Below, piece by piece: positions 35,472 to 45,377 of a stretch of 54,975 nt of DNA. Each line of letters opens with the position of its first letter. Within the stretch, counting starts at the first letter, position 1. A program made the position numbers and the translations under genes. The stretch is from Negativicutes bacterium (GTDB lineage: Bacteria > Bacillota_C > Negativicutes > Sporomusales_B > JARLHX01). The notes beneath the pieces were generated by a model. It did not search any database and was not told the DNA's origin. It worked only from the letters and a program-made list of their open reading frames with translations. Where the stretch lies: positions 1 through 54,975 of the forward strand of contig JARLHY010000199.1 in assembly GCA_031292015.1 (NCBI GenBank). Reading direction: 5' to 3'.

Positions 35472-37094
35472 ATGGCTGACAACGAAAATATCTCAGGTCA
35501 AACCGACCAGCAACCACCTGTCGATGGCACCTTCAAGGTCGAGATCAAAGAAGACGGGGTTTTCCTGACAGTTTCCCCGCCGAAGAATGGCGGGACCCCG
35601 GTTACCGAGACGACGGTGGTCAACGACCTCAAATCGCGTGACATCAAAGACTTCAATTTTGGGCAGGTCATCCGTACGGCAAAAGAAGCTTCCGGAAACC
35701 CGACCAAAGTATCGGAAAAGTCCACCGCCGACCTTGCAGAACCGGAAATTCAGGTTCTGGTCGACCGCGAACGGATGGAAGCGACCCTGACCATCGTTAT
35801 GCCCAAAAACAGCCGCCCCCTGGCGATACAAGAAGTCCACGACAAAATCCACGCCGCCGGCGTTCTTCACGGTATCGACCGCGAATCCATCCAACGGGCT
35901 TACGACCGGCCGGGACTCCAGGTCACCTGTGCCAAAGGCGATCCTGCGGTAGATGGAACCAGCGCCTCGATCCAGTACTCCTTCGATCTGTCGAAAAAAG
36001 GCCAACCTGTGGAACTCCCCGACGGCCGGGTAGACTTTAAGGATCTCAATCTGTACACCGTAGTAGCGGAAGGCGATGTCCTGGCCGAAAAAATCCCCCC
36101 CACCCCAGGTACTACCGGCACCGACGTTTTAGGCCAGCCGGCTTTTGCCAAACCCGGCAAGGATATCCTTTTACCAGCCGGAAAAAATGTCTATGTGGAA
36201 GACAACAAAGTTATCGCCGGCATCGCCGGCCAGATGCAGATCATCAACAATAAGATCCATGTCTCCCCGGTCATTGAAATCAAGGGTGACGTCGACCTTT
36301 CAACAGGCAACATCGAATTCGTGGGGAATGTTGTGATCAGAGGCTCGGTCCAGGCCGGATTCTCAGTAAAGGCCGACGGCAACATTGAAATCCACGGTTC
36401 AGTAAGCGGCGGTACGGTGGATGGTAAAAACGTGCTGATCCGAATGGGCATCCAGGGGATGCAGCGCGGTTATGTGAAAGCCAAAGAAACCGTTGCCACC
36501 AAATTCATCGAAAACGCCAATGTCTCCGCTGACGGCGATATCATGGTCACCGACACGATTTTGCACAGCAGGGTTCACGCCGGGAAAAAAGTTCTGGTGG
36601 AAGGCAAGCGGGGCTTTATCGCCGGCGGTCACGTCATGGCCACCGAAGAAATCCGGGCCAAAATCGTTGGCACCCATCTGGCTGTTGCCACCGACCTGGA
36701 AGTCGGCGTCAACCCCGAAATCCGAGATGAATACCAACGAATCAGAAAAGAGCTGAAACAGGCCGAGAATAACCTCGATCAGGCCCAAAAGACCCTGCTT
36801 ATCCTGAAACGGTTCGATCAGAGCGAACTGCCGCCCGACAAGCGGGAAATGCTCCTTAAGCTCACCAAACAGCAGTTTCTCCTCGCCGGACAGGTCGATA
36901 CCATGCGCCGCCGGATTACCGAAATAGAGCTGATTTTTGAAGAAGCCCGCTACGGCAGGATCCGCGTTTCCGATGTCGTCTATCCTGGCGTCAAGATCGT
37001 AATGGGCCCCCTGGTGAAACCTATCCGGGAAAGCCACAAGTATGTTTCGTTTTTCTCCGAAGAAGGAGAAATCAAAATAGGTTCATTCCGCTAA
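35472..37094 (+). CDS. FapA / DUF342 family flagellar assembly protein
   Basis: 540 residues of the DUF342 family, named for Vibrio FapA, which links glucose status (EIIA-Glc) to polar flagellation. N-terminal region about 1-160, then a polymer-forming repeat region (about 260-410) with many Gly-Asp turns such as GDVDLSTGNIEFVGNV and ADGNIEIHGSVSGG, a coiled coil about 415-490 (IRKELKQAENNLDQAQKTL), and a short beta end. ATG 35472 follows AGAGGAGTGG. Position after sigma-28 is common in Clostridia and Negativicutes; function here is inferred. Confidence 0.87.
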   Translation: MADNENISGQTDQQPPVDGTFKVEIKEDGVFLTVSPPKNGGTPVTETTVVNDLKSRDIKDFNFGQVIRTAKEASGNPTKVSEKSTADLAEPEIQVLVDRERMEATLTIVMPKNSRPLAIQEVHDKIHAAGVLHGIDRESIQRAYDRPGLQVTCAKGDPAVDGTSASIQYSFDLSKKGQPVELPDGRVDFKDLNLYTVVAEGDVLAEKIPPTPGTTGTDVLGQPAFAKPGKDILLPAGKNVYVEDNKVIAGIAGQMQIINNKIHVSPVIEIKGDVDLSTGNIEFVGNVVIRGSVQAGFSVKADGNIEIHGSVSGGTVDGKNVLIRMGIQGMQRGYVKAKETVATKFIENANVSADGDIMVTDTILHSRVHAGKKVLVEGKRGFIAGGHVMATEEIRAKIVGTHLAVATDLEVGVNPEIRDEYQRIRKELKQAENNLDQAQKTLLILKRFDQSELPPDKREMLLKLTKQQFLLAGQVDTMRRRITEIELIFEEARYGRIRVSDVVYPGVKIVMGPLVKPIRESHKYVSFFSEEGEIKIGSFR

Positions 37095-37117
37095 CCGGTT
37101 AAAAAGGAGTGGAGGGC

Positions 37118-37450
37118 ATGAATATTCGTTCTATCGACCTCCAAGTTCTTATTCCCCGTGCCACTGAAGCCAGCAGGATGCAGCAGACCAACGACCAACA
37201 CAATTCCCTCCAGCAGCAGCAGTTTGCCGAACAGTTGAAAAACCTGACCGCTCAGCGTCAGCAGCAGGTCCAGAACACGCCCAAAAACGAAGGACCGAAA
37301 ATCCAGGATCAGGAACGGCAAAAACAACAACAGCAGCAGCAGGAAAACGACGAGAAGAAGGGCGACTCTGACAACCAGGAAACGCCGCCCGAGGTGTTGC
37401 AGCACGCTGCCAGTCCTTCTCTCGGGCATCGCATCGACATCAAGACCTGA
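37118..37450 (+). CDS. Unknown Gln-rich protein in the fla/che operon
   Basis: I do not recognise this protein. 110 residues from ATG 37118 (AAAGGAG at 37103-37109). The first 15 residues (MNIRSIDLQVLIPRA) look ordered and amphipathic; residues about 25-85 are strongly Gln/Lys/Asn/Glu-rich and probably coiled or disordered, with no membrane segment. Lies 23 bases after the DUF342 gene and 12 before the next. Pairing with the DUF342 protein is a reasonable guess only. Confidence 0.7.
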   Translation: MNIRSIDLQVLIPRATEASRMQQTNDQHNSLQQQQFAEQLKNLTAQRQQQVQNTPKNEGPKIQDQERQKQQQQQQENDEKKGDSDNQETPPEVLQHAASPSLGHRIDIKT

Positions 37451-37462
37451 GGTGCAAAAAAC

Positions 37463-38020
37463 ATGCTTACTGGAATTATACTATTTATTTTGAGTGCCCT
37501 TCTTGTGGCTTTCTTTGTTATCTATAAGCGTGACATGCTCGCCAAAATGTTTTCCCTTCACGCCTCCATACCCGCCGGCCAGCTTCAGGCCCAGCTTGAA
37601 CAGACAGGTGACGCTGTAATCAGGCAGCTGGAATCGCACATCGCCCATCTGGAACTGCTGCTTGAGGAAGCCGACGGCAAAATCGCCCAACTGGACCAAA
37701 AACTGCGGGCCGCCGACTGTGTCCTGGCGGAACTTGAAGCCCCGATAACCCAGGCCCAGCAGCCGCCGGCCCGACCAAAGGTTGTCGACCTCCGTCTTCC
37801 GGCTGAGCCGCAGCTGCTGATGGGCAATGCCGCCCACAGTCACTCGGCTCTGGTCGCCGAAAACACCATGATCAAGGAAAATAAGGACAACCTGAGTGGC
37901 GACAAAAGACGTCAGATTATGTCCATGGCCAATCAAGGCTACAGTGTCACCGAAATCGCCAAAACCACCGGTTTAGGAAAAGGCGAGATTATGTTGTTGC
38001 TGCAATTGAATAGAAAATGA
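37463..38020 (+). CDS. Membrane-anchored coiled-coil protein with C-terminal HTH, SwrB-like position (DUF6115-type)
   Basis: 185 residues: an N-terminal transmembrane helix (2-21, TGIILFILSALLVAFFVIYK), a coiled coil about 40-95, a Pro/Gln linker, and a C-terminal helix-turn-helix-like segment RRQIMSMANQGYSVTEIAKTT (split about 150-172). Last gene before rpsB, exactly where Bacillus has ylxL (swrB), a membrane protein that helps FliG-FliF basal bodies mature. Sequence similarity to SwrB is not obvious to me, so only topology and position support the comparison. Confidence 0.75.
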   Translation: MLTGIILFILSALLVAFFVIYKRDMLAKMFSLHASIPAGQLQAQLEQTGDAVIRQLESHIAHLELLLEEADGKIAQLDQKLRAADCVLAELEAPITQAQQPPARPKVVDLRLPAEPQLLMGNAAHSHSALVAENTMIKENKDNLSGDKRRQIMSMANQGYSVTEIAKTTGLGKGEIMLLLQLNRK

Positions 38021-38060
38021 TTTTTCCTGCATACTAACAATCAATTCCCCTTCAAAATAC

Positions 38061-38089
38061 TTGTAGTATCTTCCTGGTTATGCTATACT
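38061..38089 (+). promoter_or_regulatory. Sigma-A promoter for rpsB-tsf
   Basis: TTGTAG (38061-38066), 17-base spacer, TATACT (38084-38089) preceded by TG at the extended -10 position (TGCTATACT). Optimal spacing and a strong -10 make this a convincing housekeeping promoter that separates rpsB from the fla/che operon. Transcription would start near 38096. Confidence 0.8.
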
Positions 38090-38109
38090 ACTTTTTGGTG
38101 TATTACACA

Positions 38110-38171
38110 CGCTTTCCAATTTTGCCTGCTGTGCCGGTAGCCACCGGTTGAGGCGAAAGATGAGGGAAGCG
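38110..38171 (+). ncRNA. Structured rpsB leader RNA (candidate S2 autoregulatory element)
   Basis: Three stacked helices fold by hand: P1 38110-38117 with 38164-38171 (8 pairs, one G-U), P2 38121-38127 with 38151-38157 (7 pairs, one G-U), P3 38134-38138 with 38143-38147 (5 pairs, AGCC loop). The internal loops are asymmetric (GCTGTG against TTG; AAT against AGATGA). The element lies between the promoter and the ribosome site, as expected for a ribosomal protein leader bound by its own product. I cannot assign it to a named RNA family. Confidence 0.55.
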
Positions 38172-38197
38172 GCGGAAAAAACAGGAGGTGTCCAGCT

Positions 38198-38902
38198 ATG
38201 TCGGTAATTTCTATGAAGCAGCTTCTGGAAGCCGGCGTGCATTTTGGCCATCAGACAAGACGATGGAACCCCAAAATGGCGCCGTATATCTTCACAGAGC
38301 GCAACGGCATCTACATCATTGACCTTCAGAAAACGGTCAAGAAGGTAGAGGAATGCTACAATTTTGTTCGCGAAGTCTCAGGCGAAGGTAAAACCATTCT
38401 GTTTGTCGGGACCAAGAAACAGGCCCAGGATGCGGTGAAAGACGAGGCTGTCCGTTGTGACATGTTCTATGTCAACGAACGTTGGCTCGGCGGCATGCTC
38501 ACCAACTTCCAGACCATCCAGCGCCGGATCAATCGCCTGAAGGAACTGGAAGCCATGGAAGCCAAGGGGATGTTCGAAGTACTTCCGAAAAAAGAAGTCA
38601 TCTCCCTCAGGCATGAAATGGACCGTCTGCAAAAATTCCTCGGCGGCATCAAGAACATGAACAAACTGCCTGGCGCACTGTTCATCATTGATCCGCGCAA
38701 AGAACGCATCGCGGTGGCCGAAGCCCGCAAACTTGGTATTCCGATCGTCGCGATCGTCGATACCAACTGTGACCCTGACGAAATCGACTATATCATTCCT
38801 GGTAACGACGACGCCATCCGGGCTGTAAAACTCTTGACCGGCAAAATGGCTGATGCGGTATTGGAAGGCCGTCAGGGCGAACAGCTGGCTGCTAACGAGT
38901 AA
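38198..38902 (+). CDS. rpsB: 30S ribosomal protein S2
   Basis: Small-subunit protein of 234 residues, normal for Bacillota. Starts [24 protein letters not shown], the S2 signature (residues about 3-27), with a second signature near [22 protein letters not shown] 38198 follows AGGAGGTG. Own promoter and structured leader upstream; tsf downstream after a hairpin. Confidence 0.98.
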   Translation: MSVISMKQLLEAGVHFGHQTRRWNPKMAPYIFTERNGIYIIDLQKTVKKVEECYNFVREVSGEGKTILFVGTKKQAQDAVKDEAVRCDMFYVNERWLGGMLTNFQTIQRRINRLKELEAMEAKGMFEVLPKKEVISLRHEMDRLQKFLGGIKNMNKLPGALFIIDPRKERIAVAEARKLGIPIVAIVDTNCDPDEIDYIIPGNDDAIRAVKLLTGKMADAVLEGRQGEQLAANE

Positions 38903-38909
38903 TCCATGT

Positions 38910-38944
38910 TAAGGTAAGGAACGGACCCTTCGCTCCTTACCTTA
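38910..38944 (+). terminator. Attenuator-like hairpin between rpsB and tsf
   Basis: Perfect 11-base stem TAAGGTAAGGA (38910-38920) with TCCTTACCTTA (38934-38944), loop of 13, followed by CTTTAATAATT, a weak T-rich tail. It may partly terminate transcription so that S2 and EF-Ts are made in different amounts, or act as a 3' stabiliser after processing. Confidence 0.6.
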
Positions 38945-38971
38945 CTTTAATAATTGACAGGAGGATTAGCT

Positions 38972-39622
38972 ATGATTACTGCTGAAATGGTTAAAGAACT
39001 GCGCGAAAGAACCGGCGCAGGGATGATGGATTGCAAAAAGGCACTGGTCGAAACCACCGGTGATATGGAAAAAGCCATCGACTTCCTGCGGGAAAAAGGC
39101 TTGGCTGCCGCCGCGAAAAGATCCGGCAGGGTAGCGGCCGAAGGCCTGATTGAGTCGTACATACACGGCGCTGGACGTATCGGCGTGCTGCTGGAACTCA
39201 ACTGCGAAACCGACTTCGTCGCCAAAACCGATGACTTCAAAGGTCTGGCCCGGGATATTGCCATGCAGATTGCCGCCGCGAACCCCAGCTACGTCCGGCG
39301 GGAAGAAGTTCCGGCCGAAATCGTCGAGCACGAGCGGGAAGTCCTGCGGGCTCAGGCCATCAATGAAGGCAAACCGGCCAATATCGCCGAAAAAATGGTT
39401 GAAGGCCGAGTAGAAAAGTACTACAAAGATGTCTGCCTCATGGAACAGGCTTTCATCAAGGATCCTGACATCACCATTTCCCGTCTGATTACCGATAAAA
39501 TCGCCAAAATCGGCGAAAACATATCCATCCGTCGATTTGCTCGCTATCAGCTAGGTGAAGGCATCCAGAAAAAAACCGGCGACTTTGCCGCTGAAGTTAT
39601 GGCCGCCGTCCCCAAATGCTGA
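38972..39622 (+). CDS. tsf: Translation elongation factor Ts
   Basis: Guanine nucleotide exchange factor for EF-Tu. 216 residues, a short EF-Ts as in other Bacillota. UBA-like N-terminus [19 protein letters not shown] (split about 7-25), and the EF-Tu contact motif [10 protein letters not shown] about 80-89. ATG 38972 follows CAGGAGG; an upstream in-frame start at 38954 lacks support. Followed by a strong terminator. Confidence 0.97.
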   Translation: MITAEMVKELRERTGAGMMDCKKALVETTGDMEKAIDFLREKGLAAAAKRSGRVAAEGLIESYIHGAGRIGVLLELNCETDFVAKTDDFKGLARDIAMQIAAANPSYVRREEVPAEIVEHEREVLRAQAINEGKPANIAEKMVEGRVEKYYKDVCLMEQAFIKDPDITISRLITDKIAKIGENISIRRFARYQLGEGIQKKTGDFAAEVMAAVPKC

Positions 39623-39667
39623 TGACCGGCTGTCGGACAGATGCCGCAGGCCTGTTCGGCTAATATA

Positions 39668-39698
39668 AATAAGAGAACACTTCGTGTTCTCTTATTTT
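39668..39698 (+). terminator. Intrinsic terminator after tsf
   Basis: Perfect 13-base stem AATAAGAGAACAC (39668-39680) with GTGTTCTCTTATT (39684-39696), loop TTC, running into TTATTTTCT. It ends the rpsB-tsf transcript. The symmetric A/T flanks may also allow it to work in the reverse direction. Confidence 0.85.
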
Positions 39699-39731
39699 CT
39701 AAATAGTAACCTTGCCAAATAAAGGATTTGA

Positions 39732-41060
<1,329 letters not shown>

Positions 41061-41061
<1 letters not shown>

Positions 41062-41264
41062 TGCTCAATCTGGTAGGAGAAGAGTTATCCGCTGCTGCTG
41101 CCTTGCTTAAAACGCGACAGCTTGAATTCGAAGTCAGCGTCACCCGGCCGGACAGGTCGTCTTTTTCCCTGTCCGCCGATTATCTGTACGTTGTTCGACA
41201 GACCCAAAGTGCCAGCGGCGCCTGCCTCCTGGTTGCTGCCGCCAAAATGGAGAAAGAGGTGTAA
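41061..41264 (+). CDS. Unknown small protein coupled to frr
   Basis: I do not recognise a family. 67 residues, no membrane segment, no cysteine pair; predicted alternation of a helical N-terminus (GEELSAAAALLKTRQ) and beta strands (FEVSVTRP, YLYVVRQT, ACLLVAAAK), with a single Cys. It starts in the TAATG overlap with frr and ends 5 bases before the ferredoxin ATG, so all three are probably co-translated. The compact alpha-beta pattern suggests a real globular protein rather than a chance frame. Confidence 0.7.
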
Positions 41265-41269
41265 TCCTT

Positions 41270-41437
41270 ATGGCCTATAGTATTACCACAGAATGTGTTG
41301 CTTGCGGCACCTGCGCCGCGACCTGTCCGGTAGGGGCGATCAACGAAGGCGATCCGGTCTACGTGATTACCGAAGAATGCGTTGAATGCGGTGCTTGTGC
41401 GACGGTTTGCCCTGTCGGTGCTATTAAAGCTCCTTGA
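41270..41437 (+). CDS. 2[4Fe-4S] ferredoxin (55 residues)
   Basis: Clostridial-type low-potential electron carrier of 55 residues. Two complete cluster motifs, CVACGTCAATCPVGAI (C9, C12, C15, C19) and CVECGACATVCPVGAI (C37, C40, C43, C47), in internally repeated halves. ATG 41270 follows AGAGGTG at 41255-41261. It is followed by a terminator at 41443-41465. It could donate electrons to IspG downstream or serve general anaerobic metabolism; the partner is unknown. Confidence 0.95.
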   Translation: MAYSITTECVACGTCAATCPVGAINEGDPVYVITEECVECGACATVCPVGAIKAP

Positions 41438-41442
41438 TCGCC

Positions 41443-41469
41443 AACCCCCTCGCAACGAGGGGGTTTAAA
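41443..41469 (+). terminator. Intrinsic terminator after the ferredoxin gene
   Basis: Perfect 10-base stem AACCCCCTCG (41443-41452) with CGAGGGGGTT (41456-41465), loop CAA, then TAAATTT. The T-tract is short and interrupted, so read-through into uppS is possible. Confidence 0.75.
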
Positions 41470-41491
41470 TTTAGAAATAGGAGACCTCACT

Positions 41492-42271
41492 GTGTGGAAT
41501 AAATGGTTTGGACGGAAAAACACCGGCGTCCCTGCCGCAAACCTCGATCAGCTTGACCCTGAAAAACTTCCCAGGCACATCGCCGTCATCATGGACGGCA
41601 ACGGCCGCTGGGCCCAAAAGAGGGGATTGCCCCGTTCCTTTGGCCATCGCGCCGGTGTCGAGGCGTTACGCGACATCGTCACCGCCGCGTCTGAAATCGG
41701 AATCGGCGTTCTGACGACCTACGCTTTTTCCACCGAGAACTGGAAACGGCCGGCTGATGAAGTCAACCTGCTGATGACCCTTTTCTCCGAATACCTTGAC
41801 AACGAAATTGATGAACTCCACAGCAACAAAGTGCAAATCAGGTTCATCGGCAAAATCGACGGCCTGGCGGCCAGCCTGCAGCGCAAGATAGACCAGGCCC
41901 AGAAGCTGACTGGCGGCAACACCGGACTCATTCTCAACATCGCCGTCAACTACGGCGGCAGGGCCGAAATTGTCCGGGCCGTGCAGGCCATCGCCCAAAA
42001 AGTACTGGCCGAAGAAATCAGCCCGGCCGATATTTCCGAAGAGACCATTAAAAATCAGCTTTACACCCCCGATATCCCCGATCCCGACCTCTTGATCCGC
42101 CCGAGCGGTGATCTGAGAATCAGCAATTTCCTCCTCTGGCAGTCGGCCTATGCCGAACTGTGGTTCACCGAGGTTAAATGGCCTGATTTCAAGCCAGAGC
42201 ACCTTGTTCAGGCCATCCTTGACTTCCAGCGGCGCGAACGGCGATTCGGCGGACTGAAATCTTCTAAGTAG
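41492..42271 (+). CDS. uppS: Undecaprenyl diphosphate synthase (isoprenyl transferase)
   Basis: Cis-prenyltransferase that makes the C55 lipid carrier for peptidoglycan and other polymers. 259 residues. Catalytic motif [14 protein letters not shown] (about 31-44), [13 protein letters not shown], the segment [11 protein letters not shown], and the C-terminal [22 protein letters not shown] region (split). GTG 41492 follows ATAGGAGACC. Operon start for uppS-cdsA-dxr-rseP-ispG-proS. Confidence 0.97.
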   Translation: MWNKWFGRKNTGVPAANLDQLDPEKLPRHIAVIMDGNGRWAQKRGLPRSFGHRAGVEALRDIVTAASEIGIGVLTTYAFSTENWKRPADEVNLLMTLFSEYLDNEIDELHSNKVQIRFIGKIDGLAASLQRKIDQAQKLTGGNTGLILNIAVNYGGRAEIVRAVQAIAQKVLAEEISPADISEETIKNQLYTPDIPDPDLLIRPSGDLRISNFLLWQSAYAELWFTEVKWPDFKPEHLVQAILDFQRRERRFGGLKSSK

Positions 42272-42279
42272 GTGTATAC

Positions 42280-43110
42280 ATGCTGGCTCAACGGATCATA
42301 ACCGCTATGGTCGGCATCGCCGCGACCATCTTGATTGTTTATTACGGACAGTGGCTTTTCGCCCTGGCAGTTCTGCTCCTGACCCTGCTTGCCTGGCATG
42401 AGTATTACAACATGATGGTCCGCCGGCAGGTCGAAATAGCCTATTATCTTGGCATGCTGAATATCATTTTTATCTGGGGCACCGCCTGGCTCGGCAACTC
42501 CAAAGAAACCGTGGCCGTAATCCTGCTGGCCGCGTTTTTGCTGCTGGCCAAAACGGTGATCTCCCATTCCCGTTTCAACCTGCAGGATGCGGTATATACC
42601 TTCACCGGAGTCTGCTATATCGGCCTGGCATTTGCCCATCTGGTTCTGCTGCGGTTTACCGACAATTCGACGGTCATCGCCACCGGGCTGGGCGGATCAC
42701 AGCCGGCGGGAGCGGCCTATCTCTGGCTGGCCTTCATCGGCACCTGGGCCTCAGACACCTTCGCTTTTTTCGTCGGCTCTACCCTTGGTAAGCACAAGCT
42801 GGCGCCGGCGGTAAGTCCGGGTAAAACCTGGGAAGGGGTGATCGGGGGCGGGGCAGGCTCTTGTCTCGCCCTGCTGGCCCTCGGCTGGCTGTGGCACCTG
42901 CCGCTGCTGCATTGCGTCTGTATCGGACTGGTGATCGGCTTTGTGGCTCCGCTGGGCGATCTTGTCGAATCGGCCATGAAACGGTTCGCCGGGGTAAAAG
43001 ACTCAGGAAGGCTGCTCCCTGGCCACGGCGGCGTCCTGGACCGGTTTGACAGCATCCTTTTCACCGTCCCGGCGGTATACTATTATATCTATATCTTTTT
43101 CCTGCGTTAG
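42280..43110 (+). CDS. cdsA: Phosphatidate cytidylyltransferase (CDP-diglyceride synthase)
   Basis: Integral membrane enzyme making CDP-diacylglycerol for phospholipid synthesis. 276 residues with seven to eight hydrophobic segments and the C-terminal family signature GDLVESAMKRFAGVKDSG (about 227-244) followed by LLPGHGGVLDRFDS. ATG 42280 follows TAGGTGTAT, 8 bases after uppS. Confidence 0.96.
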   Translation: MLAQRIITAMVGIAATILIVYYGQWLFALAVLLLTLLAWHEYYNMMVRRQVEIAYYLGMLNIIFIWGTAWLGNSKETVAVILLAAFLLLAKTVISHSRFNLQDAVYTFTGVCYIGLAFAHLVLLRFTDNSTVIATGLGGSQPAGAAYLWLAFIGTWASDTFAFFVGSTLGKHKLAPAVSPGKTWEGVIGGGAGSCLALLALGWLWHLPLLHCVCIGLVIGFVAPLGDLVESAMKRFAGVKDSGRLLPGHGGVLDRFDSILFTVPAVYYYIYIFFLR

Positions 43111-43131
43111 AAACTGTGAAGGAGACCCGCC

Positions 43132-44289
43132 ATGAAAAAGCGCCTGGCGATCCTGGGCAGCACAGGTTCCGTCGGAACCCAGGCTCTGGAAGTCGTTGCC
43201 GCACATCCGGATCAATTCCAAGTTGTTGCCCTGGCAGCCTATCATAACGACCAACTGCTCCAGGATCAGCTCGAACGGTTTAAGCCTCAGCTGGCCGTCC
43301 TTATCGATCCTGCCGCCGCCCAGCGGCTTAAAAGCCGTTACCACGGCCCGGTGAAACTCATGGCCGGTGAAGAGGGGCTGCTGGCTGCCGCTACCTTTGA
43401 GGCGGCCGACACCGTGCTGACTTCCATGGTCGGTTTCGCCGGCCTCAAGCCTACCCTGGCGGCCATCGATGCCGGCAAGAACATCGCCCTGGCCAACAAG
43501 GAAACTCTTGTCGCCGCGGGCGAAATAGTCACCACCGCAGCCAGACAGAAGGGGGTTAGCATCACTCCCGTCGACAGCGAACACAGCGCTATCTTGCAGA
43601 GTCTGTCAGGCGAACGCCGTGAACGCATCGCCAAAATCATCCTCACCGCCTACGGCGGCCCCTTTTACGGCTGGACCAAAGACCGGCTCAAAGAAGTAAC
43701 GGTAGAGGAGTGTCTGCGCCATCCCAACTGGTCGATGGGCAAAAAAATTACCATTGACTCCGCCAGCCTGGCCAACAAGGGCCTGGAAGTCATCGAAGCA
43801 AGGTGGCTGTTTGATGTCAGCTACGACCAGATCGAAGTCGTCATTCACCCCCAGAGCATTATTCATTCGATGGTTGAATTCGCCGACGGCGCCGTCATTG
43901 CCCAGCTCGGCCGGCCCGATATGCGGCTGCCCATCCAGTACGCCCTGACCTATCCCGACCGGCTCCCGTCCGAGTTTCCCAGACTGGATTTCACCGCCCT
44001 GAAAGCCCTGACCTTTGCCCCACCGGACAGCGAGGTTTTCCCGGCTCTCGACCTGGCCTATGCTGCCGGCAGGACCGGCGGCACCGCGCCCTGCGTTTAT
44101 AACGCCGCCAACGAAATCGCCGTCAACGCCTTTCTCACCCGTCAAATAGCCTTCCTTGACATGTTCCGGATCGTTCAGCATACAATAAATCATCATCAAG
44201 TTGTCTCAGCGCCCGTGCTGTCGGACCTATGTGCCGCCGATGCCTGGGCCAGGACTTTCGCCGCTGAGGCTGTCCAGCAATCCAAGTAA
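43132..44289 (+). CDS. dxr: 1-deoxy-D-xylulose 5-phosphate reductoisomerase
   Basis: Second step of the MEP isoprenoid pathway: DXP to MEP with NADPH and a divalent metal. 385 residues. NADPH loop ILGSTGSVGTQAL (about 7-19), substrate/metal motif PVDSEHSAI (about 145-153), and the HPNWSMGKKITIDSA region. ATG 43132 follows AAGGAGAC. Together with ispG downstream this shows the organism uses the MEP pathway. Confidence 0.98.
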   Translation: MKKRLAILGSTGSVGTQALEVVAAHPDQFQVVALAAYHNDQLLQDQLERFKPQLAVLIDPAAAQRLKSRYHGPVKLMAGEEGLLAAATFEAADTVLTSMVGFAGLKPTLAAIDAGKNIALANKETLVAAGEIVTTAARQKGVSITPVDSEHSAILQSLSGERRERIAKIILTAYGGPFYGWTKDRLKEVTVEECLRHPNWSMGKKITIDSASLANKGLEVIEARWLFDVSYDQIEVVIHPQSIIHSMVEFADGAVIAQLGRPDMRLPIQYALTYPDRLPSEFPRLDFTALKALTFAPPDSEVFPALDLAYAAGRTGGTAPCVYNAANEIAVNAFLTRQIAFLDMFRIVQHTINHHQVVSAPVLSDLCAADAWARTFAAEAVQQSK

Positions 44290-44309
44290 TTGTGGAGGCA
44301 GGTGGAAAC

Positions 44310-45344
44310 TTGTTATCAACAACCATAATTGCCACAATCTTTGTCATCGGCCTGTTGGTGTTTTTTCACGAACTCGGCCATTTTATCACCGCTAAGGCTG
44401 TGGGCATGAAAGTTCATGAATTTGCCCTGGGTTTCGGCCCTAAACTGCTCAGCAAGCAGGGCGGTGAAACTCTATATTCCCTGAGAGTCATTCCCCTTGG
44501 CGGTTTCAACAAAATCGCCGGCATGGACCCTGATGAAGAACAGGACCAGTTTTCCTTCAACGCCAAACCCATCTGGGCCAGAATGTTGGTAATCGTTGCC
44601 GGCCCGCTCATGAACTTCTTCCTGCCGATCCTGCTCTTTGTCATCATCTTTCTCGGCGCAGGCATCGACACCCCGTCGGATGCAGCCGTCATCGGCACCG
44701 TCCTGCAGGACCGTCCTGCAGCCAGGGTAGGCCTCGCCGCCGGCGACCGGGTATTGTCCGTCAACGACATCCAGATCGATTCCTGGCGTCAGTTCGTAAG
44801 CATCATTCAGGTCAGCGCCGGCAAACAACTGGTGCTTGCCTATGATCGCGACAATCAAAAAGGCAGTGTCACCATCACCCCGGAATTCGACCCCAAAGCC
44901 AACCGGGGCATTATCGGCGTTGTCCCGTTAATCGTCAACTATCGTCCCGGACCGCTGGAAGCCGTAAGTCTGGCATGCCAGCAAGTCTATGCCATCGGCA
45001 CGAGCATGCTCAGCGGTATCGGCCAGATGATCACCGGCCGGGCGCCGGCTGACGTCGCCGGACCGATCGGTGTGGCCCAGATGGCCGGACAGGTGGCCCA
45101 GATGGGAATTCTCCCGCTGCTGCAGTTTTCGGCCTTTCTCAGCATAAACCTCGGGCTGATCAATCTGCTGCCGGTGCCGGTTCTTGACGGCGGGCACATC
45201 GTCACCCTTGCGGTGGAAGCCGTCCGCCGCAAACCTCTCAGCCCCCAGAAGATGCAGTATATCCAGATGATCGGCTTTACCCTGCTGATGCTTCTGCTGT
45301 TGCTCGCCACCTTCAAAGACATAACGAGGCTCAAACTCTTTTAG
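44310..45344 (+). CDS. rseP: RIP metalloprotease RseP (site-2 protease)
   Basis: Intramembrane zinc protease that cleaves anti-sigma factors and signal peptide remnants. From TTG 44310 there are 344 residues. Active-site helix FFHELGHF (HExxH, about 17-24), one PDZ domain (about 120-200), and the third motif NLLPVPVLDGGHI near residue 290, all within four membrane segments. TTG 44310 is preferred because AGGTGG (44300-44305) is next to it; GTG 44292 is the alternative. Confidence 0.95.
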   Translation: MLSTTIIATIFVIGLLVFFHELGHFITAKAVGMKVHEFALGFGPKLLSKQGGETLYSLRVIPLGGFNKIAGMDPDEEQDQFSFNAKPIWARMLVIVAGPLMNFFLPILLFVIIFLGAGIDTPSDAAVIGTVLQDRPAARVGLAAGDRVLSVNDIQIDSWRQFVSIIQVSAGKQLVLAYDRDNQKGSVTITPEFDPKANRGIIGVVPLIVNYRPGPLEAVSLACQQVYAIGTSMLSGIGQMITGRAPADVAGPIGVAQMAGQVAQMGILPLLQFSAFLSINLGLINLLPVPVLDGGHIVTLAVEAVRRKPLSPQKMQYIQMIGFTLLMLLLLLATFKDITRLKLF

Positions 45345-45377
45345 ACGCGACAAATCCATGGATACAGGTGATCACTG

